Assembly (NCBI RefSeq): GCF_964212655.1
Contig: NZ_OZ156465.1
Location: 2,356,001 to 2,420,000, forward strand
Direction of reading: 5' to 3'
From: Candidatus Thiodiazotropha sp. LNASS1
Lineage (GTDB): Bacteria; Pseudomonadota; Gammaproteobacteria; Chromatiales; Chromatiaceae
Length of the DNA stretch: 64,000 bases
The notes beneath the pieces were generated by a model that saw only the letters and a list, made by a program, of their open reading frames with translations, searched no databases and had not been told where the DNA came from. The translations under genes were made by a program, and so were the position numbers. Positions 19,379-29,657 of this stretch are shown here, piece by piece (positions within the stretch are counted from its first letter, which is position 1; each line of letters begins with the position of its first letter).

Positions 19379-20242
19379 ATGCATGCACTGAGAATCGGAT
19401 TACTCATGCTGCTGCTTGCTGACTCATCGGCTGCCGAGCAGACGCTGCTGAGCATACACACGGTACAGCCCCCCGTTATCAACGGCGTGGCCGATGACCC
19501 CGTATGGTACGAAACAACCCCCATCAAGACCCGGGACGCGGTCGCCGGTATCGATATCGAGTTACACGCCTGCCACGATGAGGAAAACATCTATCTCCTG
19601 GCCGTTTTTCCAGATGCCACCGAAAACCGATTGCACAAACCCCTACACTGGAACCCTCAGACGGAACTCTACAGTATGGGGCCGGAGCGAGAGGATACCA
19701 TCGTCTTAAAATGGGCTATCTCACCCCGAAACACCGATTTAAGCTTGAAAGCGGCATCACCCTACAAGGCCGATATCTGGTACTGGAAATCGGTGCGGAC
19801 CGACCCTGTCGGCTTTGCCGACGATAAATTTCAGCTCTATTCTGAAAATAAAATGACAAAATCCTTACCGATAATTTCAAAGAAGGGTTCGAGATTTTAT
19901 CTGATAAGGCGTGGTGACAGGGGCAGATCAGCCTACCGCAATAAAATGCCTATAGACTATGCTGGGGATATTGTCGACGCTTTTAAGATCAGCGAACCCG
20001 ATGGGAGCCGGGCCGACATCCGCGCCAAAGGGCGATGGCAGGCAGGTGTCTGGCGGGTCGAATTCTCTCGCAAACTGAATACCGGCAACAGCGATGATAT
20101 CTCTTTTCAGCCTGGGGAGGATTACCGGTTCGGTGTCTCCCGCTACGAGATAGCCGGTCGCGATCCCAATCCCTTACTCGAGATACCACTCTTCGGCAGC
20201 GGAGAGGTTGGGGAACCCCTCTGGCTTCGGTTCACTGAGTGA
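19379..20242 (+). CDS. periplasmic ethylbenzene-dehydrogenase-type haem-binding domain protein
   Basis: 287 residues with a signal peptide (about 1-19, cut near SAA-EQ) and a single EB_dh/CBM9-like domain. The block [14 protein letters not shown] and the central [20 protein letters not shown] are typical of the haem b-binding gamma subunit family of dimethylsulfide/ethylbenzene dehydrogenases. No molybdenum enzyme is nearby. Instead the stop overlaps the start of a giant hybrid kinase by 4 bp, so translational coupling suggests a periplasmic sensor partner (haem, redox or ligand). The sensor role is inference; family assignment is by motif. Confidence 0.75.
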   Translation: MHALRIGLLMLLLADSSAAEQTLLSIHTVQPPVINGVADDPVWYETTPIKTRDAVAGIDIELHACHDEENIYLLAVFPDATENRLHKPLHWNPQTELYSMGPEREDTIVLKWAISPRNTDLSLKAASPYKADIWYWKSVRTDPVGFADDKFQLYSENKMTKSLPIISKKGSRFYLIRRGDRGRSAYRNKMPIDYAGDIVDAFKISEPDGSRADIRAKGRWQAGVWRVEFSRKLNTGNSDDISFQPGEDYRFGVSRYEIAGRDPNPLLEIPLFGSGEVGEPLWLRFTE

Positions 20243-23200
20243 AGATGCTCTTTCTCACCCCCAGCATCAAAGCAATGTTTCGCGTCAGTGCCGTGAGTCT
20301 GCTAGCGATTCTTATTACCGTGATCCTGCTGGGTCAGAGCCTGATCAACGAGCTTCATATTAAAAGCAAGGTCTTGAGTGAAATACGTAGTACATCCCAG
20401 CAACACATAACACGCATAGTCTACACAATCTCCCGCAGCGAACGGGATTTTCAGCTCTACGCCCAACAGGCTGGGAATAAAGCTGTCAACAGCGAAGAAA
20501 TCATCGATAACATAGGTCGCGTCTTATCTGATATTGATGAGCAACATCGCCCGGTGGCTGATGAAGCCTATCGGCATTTAAGCAATGCTTTCACGAAAGA
20601 GCATGAAGATTCGGCTGACAGCGATCACGCCGACGAGCTATTTCATCAGAAAATCCAATATATAAACAGTTTCAGATCCGCCTTGCAGACACTCCCGCTG
20701 GATTCCCTTACGAATAAACCTCGCTTTCAGCAACACTCGATTCTGAACCGACTGTTGATCGAATTGGAATCGCTATTGATCAGTGAACGAGAGACAACAG
20801 AAATTCGCTTTGAAGAGATTGTATCACCTCTGAATCAGGCACAAACCGACCTTAAGTCTTTGAGCAAACAGTTTACCGCGCCTCCCGCATATTTACTGCC
20901 TGCAGATAATCAAACTTACGATCAAATCAGATCGACACTGAAAAATATTTCCCTCAATCTGAGATGGTATCGAGCTGCAATCCACCAGTACCAGGGAGAG
21001 TATGATTTGCAGGACCCATCGGCATCCTACATGTTGAACATTCTCGAGCAATTAAGACCTGTCCAATCACATCTGTTGGAAGACCTGGAATCGGTAAAAA
21101 CCCTGATCAGCGATCACTTTCATCAACAACAACAGTTGGCTGAACAGGAGATTCTGAAAAAGCGGCGTTTTTTCATTATTATCAGCATTATCGGTGTATT
21201 GATTACGCTTGCCACTCAGATAGGTGTATCAAGAGCGATCTCGAAACCGGTCAATCAGATCAAGCAGGGTGTACAGGCCTTCTCAGATGGCAAGCTCGAG
21301 TATCGCATACCCACTATCGATCAACTTGAATTCAAACCCCTTGTCAGTGGCATCAACGACATGGCGGAGAAGCTGTTACAACGTACGTCCGAAATTGAAG
21401 AAAACATGCGACAGATCGACAGATCAAACAAAAAACTGGCAAAACTGAACAAGAATCTGGAAGAAAAAGTCGAAGAGCGCTCCCGGAAGTATATTGCAGC
21501 CGCAAAAAGTGCCGAACAGGCGAGCAGGGCGAAATCCGAGTTCCTGGCCACTATGAGCCATGAAATACGTACGCCGATGAATTCAATCATCGGGATGACC
21601 CATCTCGCACTGCTTACGGACAATATGGAACCCAAACAGCGGCGTTACATGGAGAAGGTACGCCAGTCTTCTCAAACTTTGCTGAATATCATTAACGACA
21701 TCCTCGATTTCTCCAAAATCGAGGCGGGTGGTGTCGTGCTCGAACAAACCACGTTTTCACTGGATGCAATTTTCGATAATCTGAGTAATCTCGTTGGTCA
21801 GAAGGCAGCGGAAAAACAGTTGGAGTTTATCTATGATATCGACCAGCAAATTCCACAATTCCTTTTAGGTGATCCAATCAAACTACAACAAATACTCGTA
21901 AACCTAAGTGGTAATGCGGTCAAGTTCACCCAACAGGGTGAAGTGGTTGTGCAAGTCAAGCTGCTGGAGCAGGATCAAGATCAGGTACGACTAAATTTCT
22001 CTGTCTGCGATACCGGCATTGGTATCGAGCAAGATTACGTTGGACATCTGTTCGACGCCTTTACCCAGGCGGATGGTTCAACTACCCGGCGCTATGGCGG
22101 GAGTGGCTTGGGCCTGGCCATATCCCAGCGTTTCATACAAGCCATGGGTGGTGAGATTCAGGTAGAAAGCAAGCCTGGGGACGGGAGCCGCTTTTTCTTT
22201 TCCCTAACCCTGATGAAACAGGCCTCTCCTGACATCCGGCCAAGAGCAAAGCTGGGTGTTTTGACCAATAAACCCGCATTGATCGTGGATGACAACGAAA
22301 GCGCATGCCATATCCAGCAAGAGATTCTTGAATCCATCGGCTTTACCACAATGACCTGCGCGAGTGGTGGCGCGGCACTGATCGAATTGCTGAAGGCACA
22401 AGCGCATGGAAACCCAATCGGCCTGGTCCTGCTCGACTGGAAAATGCCGGGCATGAATGGCGTGGAAGTGCTGGAGGCCATCCATAGGGAGAATGCACTT
22501 ACTGATCGACCCAAAGTAATCATGCTCACTGCCTATGGGACCGAGGAGCTATTGAGCCAATGCCAAGCCGTCCATCCCGACAGAATATTGACAAAACCAC
22601 TTAGTCCATCCAGCCTGCTTGAAGGCATCAATCAGCTGCAAATCACAAAACTCGTCCCGGACCAAGATAACATTCAAGACCGTTACACTGTGAATCAGGA
22701 GCGTTTCAGTCGCCTGCGTGGCGCACGGGTCCTGCTGGTGGAAGACAATCCACTTAACAGGGAAGTGGCCTGGGAGCTGCTAAGGAACATCGGTATCCAG
22801 GTGCAAATTGCACAAAACGGAGCCGAGGCTGTGAAACTACTGGAATCGGAGCGTATGGACGCTGTTTTAATGGATGTGCAGATGCCGGTCATGGATGGTT
22901 ATACCGCAACCCAGTTCATCCGCGCTCAGGAGGGTTTCGAAAAGGAACAGTTGCCGATTATCGCTATGACTGCCAACGCGATGTCGAGCGATCGGGAAAA
23001 ATCCCTGAATGTAGGGATGAACGATCATATCGCTAAGCCGGTAAAGGTGGATGAGCTATACGCTGTACTGAGCAAATATATCCCGGATATCACCCGGAGA
23101 GGCGTCGAATCCCAACAGTATGTGGCAGCAAATGATTCGGACTCTGTTATCGACGAGCATGTCGGCATGACGGTCTGCAACGGCAATGAGACTCTTTATC

Positions 23201-23769
23201 AACGCATTCTCAAGCGCTTCCTATCCACAGAATCTGACTTCCTGCAACGTTTCCAGACAGCAGTGGAACAGGATGACCGCAACAGTGCCACACGTCATGC
23301 GCATTCACTAAAGAGTTCAGCAGGCAGTATTGGAGCCATCACACTTCAACAGGCTGCACTGAATCTGGAGACAGCTTGCCGCAACAGTGCCCCGACCGAA
23401 GACCTGCAGATCCTGATGCGCCAGCTTGAACAACCGCTGAGTGATGTGTTGACCGAACTGCACGGAGTTAAAAATGGAGCCTCTGTTTCCGATGAAACCG
23501 ATATGCCCGACACTCGCCTGTTGATACCGTTATTGGACCAACTGAAACAGTTACTGGAAAATGACGATACCGCAGTGGTTGATATCATGGATGAATTGAG
23601 CAAACTATTGAGCAACTCATCACTAAAGGATGCCTGGATGGGACTGTGTATGGCGGTAGACGATTACGACTTTCAACTAGCACTCAATGAGCTGAAGGAT
23701 TTGACTTTCGCCTTGGATGTCAGTCAAGAGATGCTGGATGCCGAGGATGGAAGCAATGACGCGGTTTAA
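20239..23769 (+). CDS. hybrid sensor kinase: HAMP, HisKA, HATPase, REC-REC, HPt
   Basis: 1176 residues. Transmembrane helices at about 12-31 and 312-332 flank a helical periplasmic region of 280 residues, followed by HAMP (about 335-385), coiled coil, DHp with His441 ([10 protein letters not shown]), HATPase ([21 protein letters not shown]), receiver 1 with Asp733, receiver 2 with Asp879 ([11 protein letters not shown]), and HPt with His1022 ([10 protein letters not shown]). This is a BarA/ArcB-like phosphorelay. Start GTG 20239 overlaps the haem-type protein's stop; the ATG two codons later is an alternative. The REC-HD-GYP gene starts inside its 3' end and is the obvious relay target. Confidence 0.93.
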   Translation: MKMLFLTPSIKAMFRVSAVSLLAILITVILLGQSLINELHIKSKVLSEIRSTSQQHITRIVYTISRSERDFQLYAQQAGNKAVNSEEIIDNIGRVLSDIDEQHRPVADEAYRHLSNAFTKEHEDSADSDHADELFHQKIQYINSFRSALQTLPLDSLTNKPRFQQHSILNRLLIELESLLISERETTEIRFEEIVSPLNQAQTDLKSLSKQFTAPPAYLLPADNQTYDQIRSTLKNISLNLRWYRAAIHQYQGEYDLQDPSASYMLNILEQLRPVQSHLLEDLESVKTLISDHFHQQQQLAEQEILKKRRFFIIISIIGVLITLATQIGVSRAISKPVNQIKQGVQAFSDGKLEYRIPTIDQLEFKPLVSGINDMAEKLLQRTSEIEENMRQIDRSNKKLAKLNKNLEEKVEERSRKYIAAAKSAEQASRAKSEFLATMSHEIRTPMNSIIGMTHLALLTDNMEPKQRRYMEKVRQSSQTLLNIINDILDFSKIEAGGVVLEQTTFSLDAIFDNLSNLVGQKAAEKQLEFIYDIDQQIPQFLLGDPIKLQQILVNLSGNAVKFTQQGEVVVQVKLLEQDQDQVRLNFSVCDTGIGIEQDYVGHLFDAFTQADGSTTRRYGGSGLGLAISQRFIQAMGGEIQVESKPGDGSRFFFSLTLMKQASPDIRPRAKLGVLTNKPALIVDDNESACHIQQEILESIGFTTMTCASGGAALIELLKAQAHGNPIGLVLLDWKMPGMNGVEVLEAIHRENALTDRPKVIMLTAYGTEELLSQCQAVHPDRILTKPLSPSSLLEGINQLQITKLVPDQDNIQDRYTVNQERFSRLRGARVLLVEDNPLNREVAWELLRNIGIQVQIAQNGAEAVKLLESERMDAVLMDVQMPVMDGYTATQFIRAQEGFEKEQLPIIAMTANAMSSDREKSLNVGMNDHIAKPVKVDELYAVLSKYIPDITRRGVESQQYVAANDSDSVIDEHVGMTVCNGNETLYQRILKRFLSTESDFLQRFQTAVEQDDRNSATRHAHSLKSSAGSIGAITLQQAALNLETACRNSAPTEDLQILMRQLEQPLSDVLTELHGVKNGASVSDETDMPDTRLLIPLLDQLKQLLENDDTAVVDIMDELSKLLSNSSLKDAWMGLCMAVDDYDFQLALNELKDLTFALDVSQEMLDAEDGSNDAV

Positions 23770-24856
23770 CGATAAGCCAACGATTTTGATCGTTGACGAC
23801 ACAGCCGGGAATATCGAAGTACTCAGCAGCACACTACGGCCAAAATACCGAGTACGGGCCGCGAAGAACGGCATCAGGGCATTGAGCATCGCGAGGGAAG
23901 CCTCCATGCCGGATTTGATCCTGCTCGATATCATGATGCCAGAGATGGATGGTTATGAGACCTGCAGACAGTTAAAGTCGGATCCACTGACCAAACAGAT
24001 TCCTGTTATTTTCATCACCGCGCTCGCGGATGAGGGTGATGAGGAGAAGGGACTGACCCTGGGTGCCGTCGACTATATCACCAAACCCTTCAAACCAGTA
24101 CTTGTTCTGGCACGTGTGGATAACCAGCTCGAATTGAAACGCCACAGGGATAACCTGGAAGAGCTGGTGGAAGAGCGCACCAGAGAGCTTATGCTGACAC
24201 AGGAGGCGACAATAGAGGCCATGGGTGCTTTAGCGGAGTACAGGGATCCGGAAACGGGCGGCCACATAAAACGCACACAGAACTATATGAAAGTGATGGC
24301 GGAGACACTCAAAGATAATAACCGCTTCAAGGACTATCTGGATGAAGAAACAATCCGGCTGCTCTATCTCTCCGCGCCGCTTCACGATATCGGCAAGGTC
24401 GGCATAAGCGACAATATTCTGTGCAAACCCGGTAAACTCACAGATCAAGAATTTACCCAGATGAAGCAACACACCCTGATGGGAAGCAACACCTTATTGG
24501 CTGCGGAAGAGAAATTGGGTAGTAACTCATTCCTCAGTCTCGCCCGGGAGATTGCTGAGTTTCACCATGAGCGATGGGATGGCAAGGGATACCCACATGG
24601 TATCGAGGGTAACGCTATTCCGATCTGCGGACGTTTGATGGCAATTGCCGATGTCTATGATGCTCTGATCAGCAAACGGGTCTACAAACCACCATTCCCT
24701 CATTCAAAGGCTGTAGGCATCATCCTACAGGGTAGGGGTACGCAGTTTGACCCCGATGTAGTGGATGCTTTTGTTACCTGTTCGGATCAGTTCTTGAAGA
24801 TCGCTCTGAAATACGCCGATCACCAGGAAGAGATAATGACCCTTAAAGAAGAGTGA
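23756..24856 (+). CDS. response regulator with HD-GYP domain
   Basis: 366 residues: receiver (about 8-125) with Asp58 in [13 protein letters not shown] and signalling Lys in YITKPF, a short coiled coil, and HD-GYP (about 150-350) with [12 protein letters not shown] and [11 protein letters not shown], all catalytic residues present. I chose ATG 23756 because GGAAG sits just upstream; it overlaps the kinase stop by 14 bp. In-frame ATGs at 23717 and 23747 would extend into the kinase gene without a spaced ribosome site. The predicted output is phosphorelay-controlled c-di-GMP degradation. Confidence 0.92.
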   Translation: MTRFNDKPTILIVDDTAGNIEVLSSTLRPKYRVRAAKNGIRALSIAREASMPDLILLDIMMPEMDGYETCRQLKSDPLTKQIPVIFITALADEGDEEKGLTLGAVDYITKPFKPVLVLARVDNQLELKRHRDNLEELVEERTRELMLTQEATIEAMGALAEYRDPETGGHIKRTQNYMKVMAETLKDNNRFKDYLDEETIRLLYLSAPLHDIGKVGISDNILCKPGKLTDQEFTQMKQHTLMGSNTLLAAEEKLGSNSFLSLAREIAEFHHERWDGKGYPHGIEGNAIPICGRLMAIADVYDALISKRVYKPPFPHSKAVGIILQGRGTQFDPDVVDAFVTCSDQFLKIALKYADHQEEIMTLKEE

Positions 24857-24884
24857 ATGATGGCTTGCCCTCATACCTGTTACG

Positions 24885-26816
24885 ATGATCGACAATAGCA
24901 GACAAACATCAATCTTTTCCAAACAACTCGACCTATTGTTCAGAAGCGGGGTTCCGGCCAATCTGACCGTGGTCGTGATTGCTGTCGTAGTGGCGACCGT
25001 TCTCTGGGACACTAATCCTGCAGCGGTTGTCATATGGTTAATCTATATGATTGCAACCGCTGTGATACGTCTGTTTCTGATTATAATGCGGAACCACCGG
25101 AAATGGTTTGCCCATGATCACCCTCGCTGGATGCATCTCTACACCCTGGCCACGGGAACAACCGGCATCGGATGGGCGATGTTGATGCTTCCGCTCTATC
25201 CTCAGGATCTCGCACTGCAAGCCTTTGTCCTCGTCGTCAGTGCCGGTGTGATTGCTGCCGGTAGTGGTGTGTTGGCCATTTTCATGGCGGCTGTCTACGC
25301 TTACAGCCTTCCAGCGCCGATCGCTCTCGCTATACGTTATCTGTTTATTGACCTGGATCTGCCCGAAGGTTTGTTACTCGGCGTGCTGGCCTACACCCTG
25401 ATGATGATGATGATCGCCCGGTACACCCATCGATCACTCATGGAAAGCCTGGAGCTGAGGTTTGAAAATATCGATCTGATTGAACAGCTAAAAAAGGCCT
25501 CAGCAGAGATGACACGTCTCAACCATGGCCTCAGACAAGAGATCAGTGAGCGCTCGAGCATCCAGCACGAGCTGGAAAGACACCGCTATCATCTGGAAGA
25601 GCTGGTGGAGGAGAAGACCCGTGAACTTACCCAGGCCAAGGAGACGGCCGAATCAGCCAACCGCGCCAAATCACAATTTCTCGCCAAGATGTCTCATGAA
25701 ATCCGAACACCGATGAATGGTGTCCTGGGTATGACCGAACTCTTGCTAAACAGTGAATTGAAGCCGACCCAAAAACGATATGCTGAGATTATACAGAATT
25801 CTGGCAAATCCCTGTTGGAACTGATCAACGATTTACTCGACATGTCCCGAATCGAAGCGGGAAAGATGCGGCTGCTCAAAACTGAATTCAATCTAGCCGG
25901 ATTGCTACAGGAAATACATCATCTTTTTATATCCCAAGGCGAGCAGAAGGGTTTAACCATCGAACACTATACGGATCAACAGATACCTGCCGGGATCATC
26001 GGCGACAGCACCCGCCTGCGGCAGATATTGATCAACCTTATCGGCAACGCAATCAAGTTCACCGATGCCGGCAGCGTCAAATTCAGTGCTCAGGCGAAAC
26101 ATGAACTCAAAGAGGGCGGATACCTTATTCGATTCGAGATCGAAGATACCGGCCGCGGTATTCCCATGGGTGAAGACAGCATCATTTTTGATTATTTTTC
26201 ACAGGCCTCGAATGAACACGACATCAACAATAGCGGACATGGTCTGGGACTGACGATCTGTAAGGAACTAATCACTCTTATGGGAGGCGAAATAGGTGTA
26301 ATACACGGGAATCACAATGGCACCCTATTCTGGTTCGAACTCCCATTCCAATCCGCTAAGGATGAGACAGTGTCAGTAACGCAGCCGGCTGAGGAGACGG
26401 CTACAGGCGATCTACCACAGTTGGGAGGGAAAATCCTGCTAGCCGAAGACAATCCAATCAATATAGAACTTGCGACGAGCATGCTCGACAGTCTCGGCTG
26501 CCAATACCGTATTGCTGAAAACGGCATGGAGACCCTTGATCTATTGCAAACCGAGACATTCGACCTGCTACTGCTCGACTGTGAGATGCCGGTTTTAGAC
26601 GGCTATCAGACTGCAACCCGTATCCGGCAACAGGAAAAGTCGCATACACCGCCATCCCATCTGCCTATTATTGCCTGTACTGCCTATGTATCTGAGGACA
26701 ATGCGGACCGCTGCAAGGCTTCGGGTATGGATGGGTTTATCGGTAAACCCTACAAAATCAAGGAAGTCGCATCGATATTGGAAAACTGGATTGGAAGGAA
26801 ACCTGAGCATGCCTGA
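24885..26816 (+). CDS. membrane hybrid histidine kinase (MASE-like sensor, HisKA, HATPase, REC)
   Basis: 643 residues. The first 190 contain about six hydrophobic helices with little periplasmic sequence, resembling MASE-type integral sensors; I cannot assign the exact class. A coiled coil leads to DHp with His271 ([13 protein letters not shown]), HATPase ([25 protein letters not shown]) and a receiver with Asp565 ([13 protein letters not shown]). No HPt is fused. It follows the HD-GYP regulator by 28 bp and likely belongs to the same transcript; the HPt of the kinase at 20239 could serve it. Confidence 0.9.
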   Translation: MIDNSRQTSIFSKQLDLLFRSGVPANLTVVVIAVVVATVLWDTNPAAVVIWLIYMIATAVIRLFLIIMRNHRKWFAHDHPRWMHLYTLATGTTGIGWAMLMLPLYPQDLALQAFVLVVSAGVIAAGSGVLAIFMAAVYAYSLPAPIALAIRYLFIDLDLPEGLLLGVLAYTLMMMMIARYTHRSLMESLELRFENIDLIEQLKKASAEMTRLNHGLRQEISERSSIQHELERHRYHLEELVEEKTRELTQAKETAESANRAKSQFLAKMSHEIRTPMNGVLGMTELLLNSELKPTQKRYAEIIQNSGKSLLELINDLLDMSRIEAGKMRLLKTEFNLAGLLQEIHHLFISQGEQKGLTIEHYTDQQIPAGIIGDSTRLRQILINLIGNAIKFTDAGSVKFSAQAKHELKEGGYLIRFEIEDTGRGIPMGEDSIIFDYFSQASNEHDINNSGHGLGLTICKELITLMGGEIGVIHGNHNGTLFWFELPFQSAKDETVSVTQPAEETATGDLPQLGGKILLAEDNPINIELATSMLDSLGCQYRIAENGMETLDLLQTETFDLLLLDCEMPVLDGYQTATRIRQQEKSHTPPSHLPIIACTAYVSEDNADRCKASGMDGFIGKPYKIKEVASILENWIGRKPEHA

Positions 26817-27022
26817 GACAAGTTTGAGAGTGATATTGCATGCCACGTTGCGACACCCACTGCCGTTACCTTTTTGAAAAATGTCCGGTAAAGCAATGGG
26901 GGATCGGATCAAAAACATTCAACACTATGATATTTCACCCTACCTATTCAGTTCACCGTTCTCCTTAGAGAATTTCACCCATTGTTCAATTGCAATCAGC
27001 TTCCTATCAAAAGTGATTTACC

Positions 27023-29056
27023 ATGCAATCTTCGCTGATTAACACCATATGCACCACCTGGTCCCACCGCATAACCCTCTTCAAGATCCAAGCAGTACTG
27101 ATCTCATTGATTCTCACCTGTCTGCCGGTATTCGCCGATGACTCGAATGATACTCATGAACTGGAGAGACTGAAGAGCCTGAGTATCGATGATCTGCTGG
27201 AACTGACTGTGACATCGGCTACACGGAAGGCACAACCGCTTTCCAATGCGGCAAGCGCCATCTATGTCATCACACAGGAAGATATACACCGCTCCGGTGT
27301 GTCTCAACTCCCGGAACTTCTGCGTATGGTGCCAGGTTTGCATGTTGCGAAAATCGATTCCAGCAAATGGGCCATCAGCGCGCGCGGATTCAACGGCCGT
27401 TATGCCAATAAACTGCTGGTGCTGATGGATGGCCGCAGTCTCTATACACCTCTTTATTCCGGTGTCTACTGGGATGTACAGGATACTGTACTGGAGGATA
27501 TTCAACGCATCGAGGTGATTCGAGGACCTGGGGCGACGCTGTGGGGCGCCAACGCTGTAAACGGCGTTATCAATATCATAACGAAGTCTTCCATGAATAC
27601 GGATGGCGGACTGCTCTCCGTGAGCGGCGGGAACGAAGAACCGGGAACTACAACGATACGTTTAAGCGGTAACACGGATACCGATAACCATTACAGGGTC
27701 TATCTCAAAACGTTCAGGAGGAATGGCGCCGTCTTCTTCGATGGCGGTGAAGCGGAGGATCACTGGGATGGTGAGCGGCTTGGCTTCCGGAGAGACAGCA
27801 TTATCTCCGAGGCAGATCACTTCACCATACAGGGGGATCTCTATAACAGCACAGCCGGCCAGAACAATTTTTCTCCCTTTCCGCCTCCATCGGGCAGTAT
27901 CGAGAAGGATACGGTCGAAACATCCGGTGGCAATCTGATTGCACGCTGGACACGTCGACATTCCACAGACAGTAATATGAGCCTGCAGTTCTACTATGAT
28001 CGCACAAACCGCAAAAACGCTACTTTGAGAGAAGGCAGGGATACCTTCGATCTCGATTTTCAAAATGACTTTCTGATTGGTGAAAGGCACGCCATAGTCT
28101 GGGGAGCCGGTTACCGTACCAGCCGGGATGAGATTCGATCACCCTCGACTTCCGTGGTCACTCTCGGGCACACCACCAACCGGGACAAAATCATCAGTGC
28201 CTTTATCCAGGATGATATCGAATTGGCAGGGGATCGCTTGAATCTTATTCTGGGAGCTAAATTTGAGCGTAACGATTATACCGGCAGCGAACTTCAGCCC
28301 AATATCAGAATGATCTGGACACCGGACAAATTCAGTACATACTGGGCTGCCGTGTCTCGGGCGGTACGCACACCTTCGCGTATCGAGACGGACGTGAATA
28401 TCCAAATCGGTCCCATCTTCGTATCCGGTAATAGTGAATTCGATGCAGAAAAGTTATTTGCTTACGAATTTGGCTACCGAACACAAGCGATACCTAACCT
28501 CTCATTTGATATTGCCACTTTCTACAACCAATATGATGACCTGACTACATTCGAAATGCTCCCTCCTCCCTTTCCCGGCATCACCCTCATATCACTCGAC
28601 AACAGGATGAGCGGAAAGAGTTACGGCCTGGAACTGGTCGCCAACTGGACCGTCACAGACCATTGGCAAATAAAGATGTCCCATGCCTGGCTCAAAGTAG
28701 ATCTGCAGAACGACAGCACCAGCAACGATACCACCTCCGCCGAAACAACCGACATCACTCCCGAACATCAGCTTCAACTACGCTCTCAACTCGACCTTCC
28801 GCATCAAATTGAATTTGATACCAGCCTCTATTATGTCGACAAGATCCCCAATTCAGACATAACGGGCTATACCCGCCTTGATATGAGATTGGGATGGCGA
28901 CCAAACCCCTCACTGGAGGTCGCGCTCTCCTTACAGAATCTACTGGATGATGAGCACCCTGAATTTATCGAGTTTTCCGGATTTGCCGGCCCTATCGGAT
29001 TGAAGTCGACCCAGGTCGAACGTAGTGCATTGCTGCAGCTGGAGTGGAAATTCTGA
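27023..29056 (+). CDS. TonB-dependent outer-membrane receptor
   Basis: 677 residues with an N-terminal signal (about 1-38), a short N-terminal extension (LKSLSIDDLLELTVTSATRK), the plug domain (IYVITQEDIHRSGVSQLPELLRMVPGL; RIEVIRGPGATLWGANAVNGVINIIT), a 22-strand barrel region, and a terminal aromatic residue (LQLEWKF). It belongs to the VanTonB/YfiR-associated receptor group often encoded with YfiR and a CHASE8 kinase, as here. The ligand is not predictable. The YfiR gene begins 4 bp after its stop. Confidence 0.93.
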   Translation: MQSSLINTICTTWSHRITLFKIQAVLISLILTCLPVFADDSNDTHELERLKSLSIDDLLELTVTSATRKAQPLSNAASAIYVITQEDIHRSGVSQLPELLRMVPGLHVAKIDSSKWAISARGFNGRYANKLLVLMDGRSLYTPLYSGVYWDVQDTVLEDIQRIEVIRGPGATLWGANAVNGVINIITKSSMNTDGGLLSVSGGNEEPGTTTIRLSGNTDTDNHYRVYLKTFRRNGAVFFDGGEAEDHWDGERLGFRRDSIISEADHFTIQGDLYNSTAGQNNFSPFPPPSGSIEKDTVETSGGNLIARWTRRHSTDSNMSLQFYYDRTNRKNATLREGRDTFDLDFQNDFLIGERHAIVWGAGYRTSRDEIRSPSTSVVTLGHTTNRDKIISAFIQDDIELAGDRLNLILGAKFERNDYTGSELQPNIRMIWTPDKFSTYWAAVSRAVRTPSRIETDVNIQIGPIFVSGNSEFDAEKLFAYEFGYRTQAIPNLSFDIATFYNQYDDLTTFEMLPPPFPGITLISLDNRMSGKSYGLELVANWTVTDHWQIKMSHAWLKVDLQNDSTSNDTTSAETTDITPEHQLQLRSQLDLPHQIEFDTSLYYVDKIPNSDITGYTRLDMRLGWRPNPSLEVALSLQNLLDDEHPEFIEFSGFAGPIGLKSTQVERSALLQLEWKF

Positions 29057-29060
29057 CACC

Positions 29061-29657
29061 ATGTCGACACCGGCCACTTCAATCAGCGTAACAGGCAAAT
29101 GGCACTCGATCATGCCATTTGCCATGGCAGTCCTGCTTTTGTGTCTGTCGGTAGGTTCCGCAAACTCAGAACAGGTGGACGAAGACCGATTGAAGGCGCT
29201 TTTTCTCTATAACTTCGCAAACTATGTCACTTGGCCGGACAACACTTTTCAAAGCCAGATCAGTACCATCAACTATTGCCTACTCGGTTCCAGCCGGCTT
29301 AACGATCGCATGAAAGAGATCACAAAAGACGAGAAGATCAATGGCAAGGAACTACGGGTCGTGGAAGCGGAAGACGAACAACAACTTTCTGACTGTAATA
29401 TACTCTTTATCCATCAGCCGGCTGCCGGTTATCCCACCGAACTCATTCAGCGACTTGCTGCTCAATCGGTACTCACCGTCAGCGACCATCCCAATTTCAT
29501 TCCTGTCGGGGGCTCTATTGTTCTGTTAAAAAAAGCACGCAAGATCAAACTGGTCGTGAATTTGGATGCACTGGATCAAGGGCAATTGAAGGTCAGTTCA
29601 AAACTGCTTAGACTGGCAACCCGCGTCAGGCCGTCACAGGAGGATGCAAAGCAGTGA
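29061..29657 (+). CDS. periplasmic YfiR family protein (DUF4154)
   Basis: 198 residues with signal peptide (about 1-36, hydrophobic core then ANS-EQ) and the YfiR-type opening [42 protein letters not shown] and [13 protein letters not shown]. In Pseudomonas YfiR is a periplasmic repressor of the diguanylate cyclase YfiN, whose sensor is CHASE8. Here the downstream partner is a kinase with a CHASE8-like sensor instead. ATG 29061 is chosen since the signal peptide then begins normally. Its stop overlaps the kinase start by 4 bp. Confidence 0.92.
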   Translation: MSTPATSISVTGKWHSIMPFAMAVLLLCLSVGSANSEQVDEDRLKALFLYNFANYVTWPDNTFQSQISTINYCLLGSSRLNDRMKEITKDEKINGKELRVVEAEDEQQLSDCNILFIHQPAAGYPTELIQRLAAQSVLTVSDHPNFIPVGGSIVLLKKARKIKLVVNLDALDQGQLKVSSKLLRLATRVRPSQEDAKQ

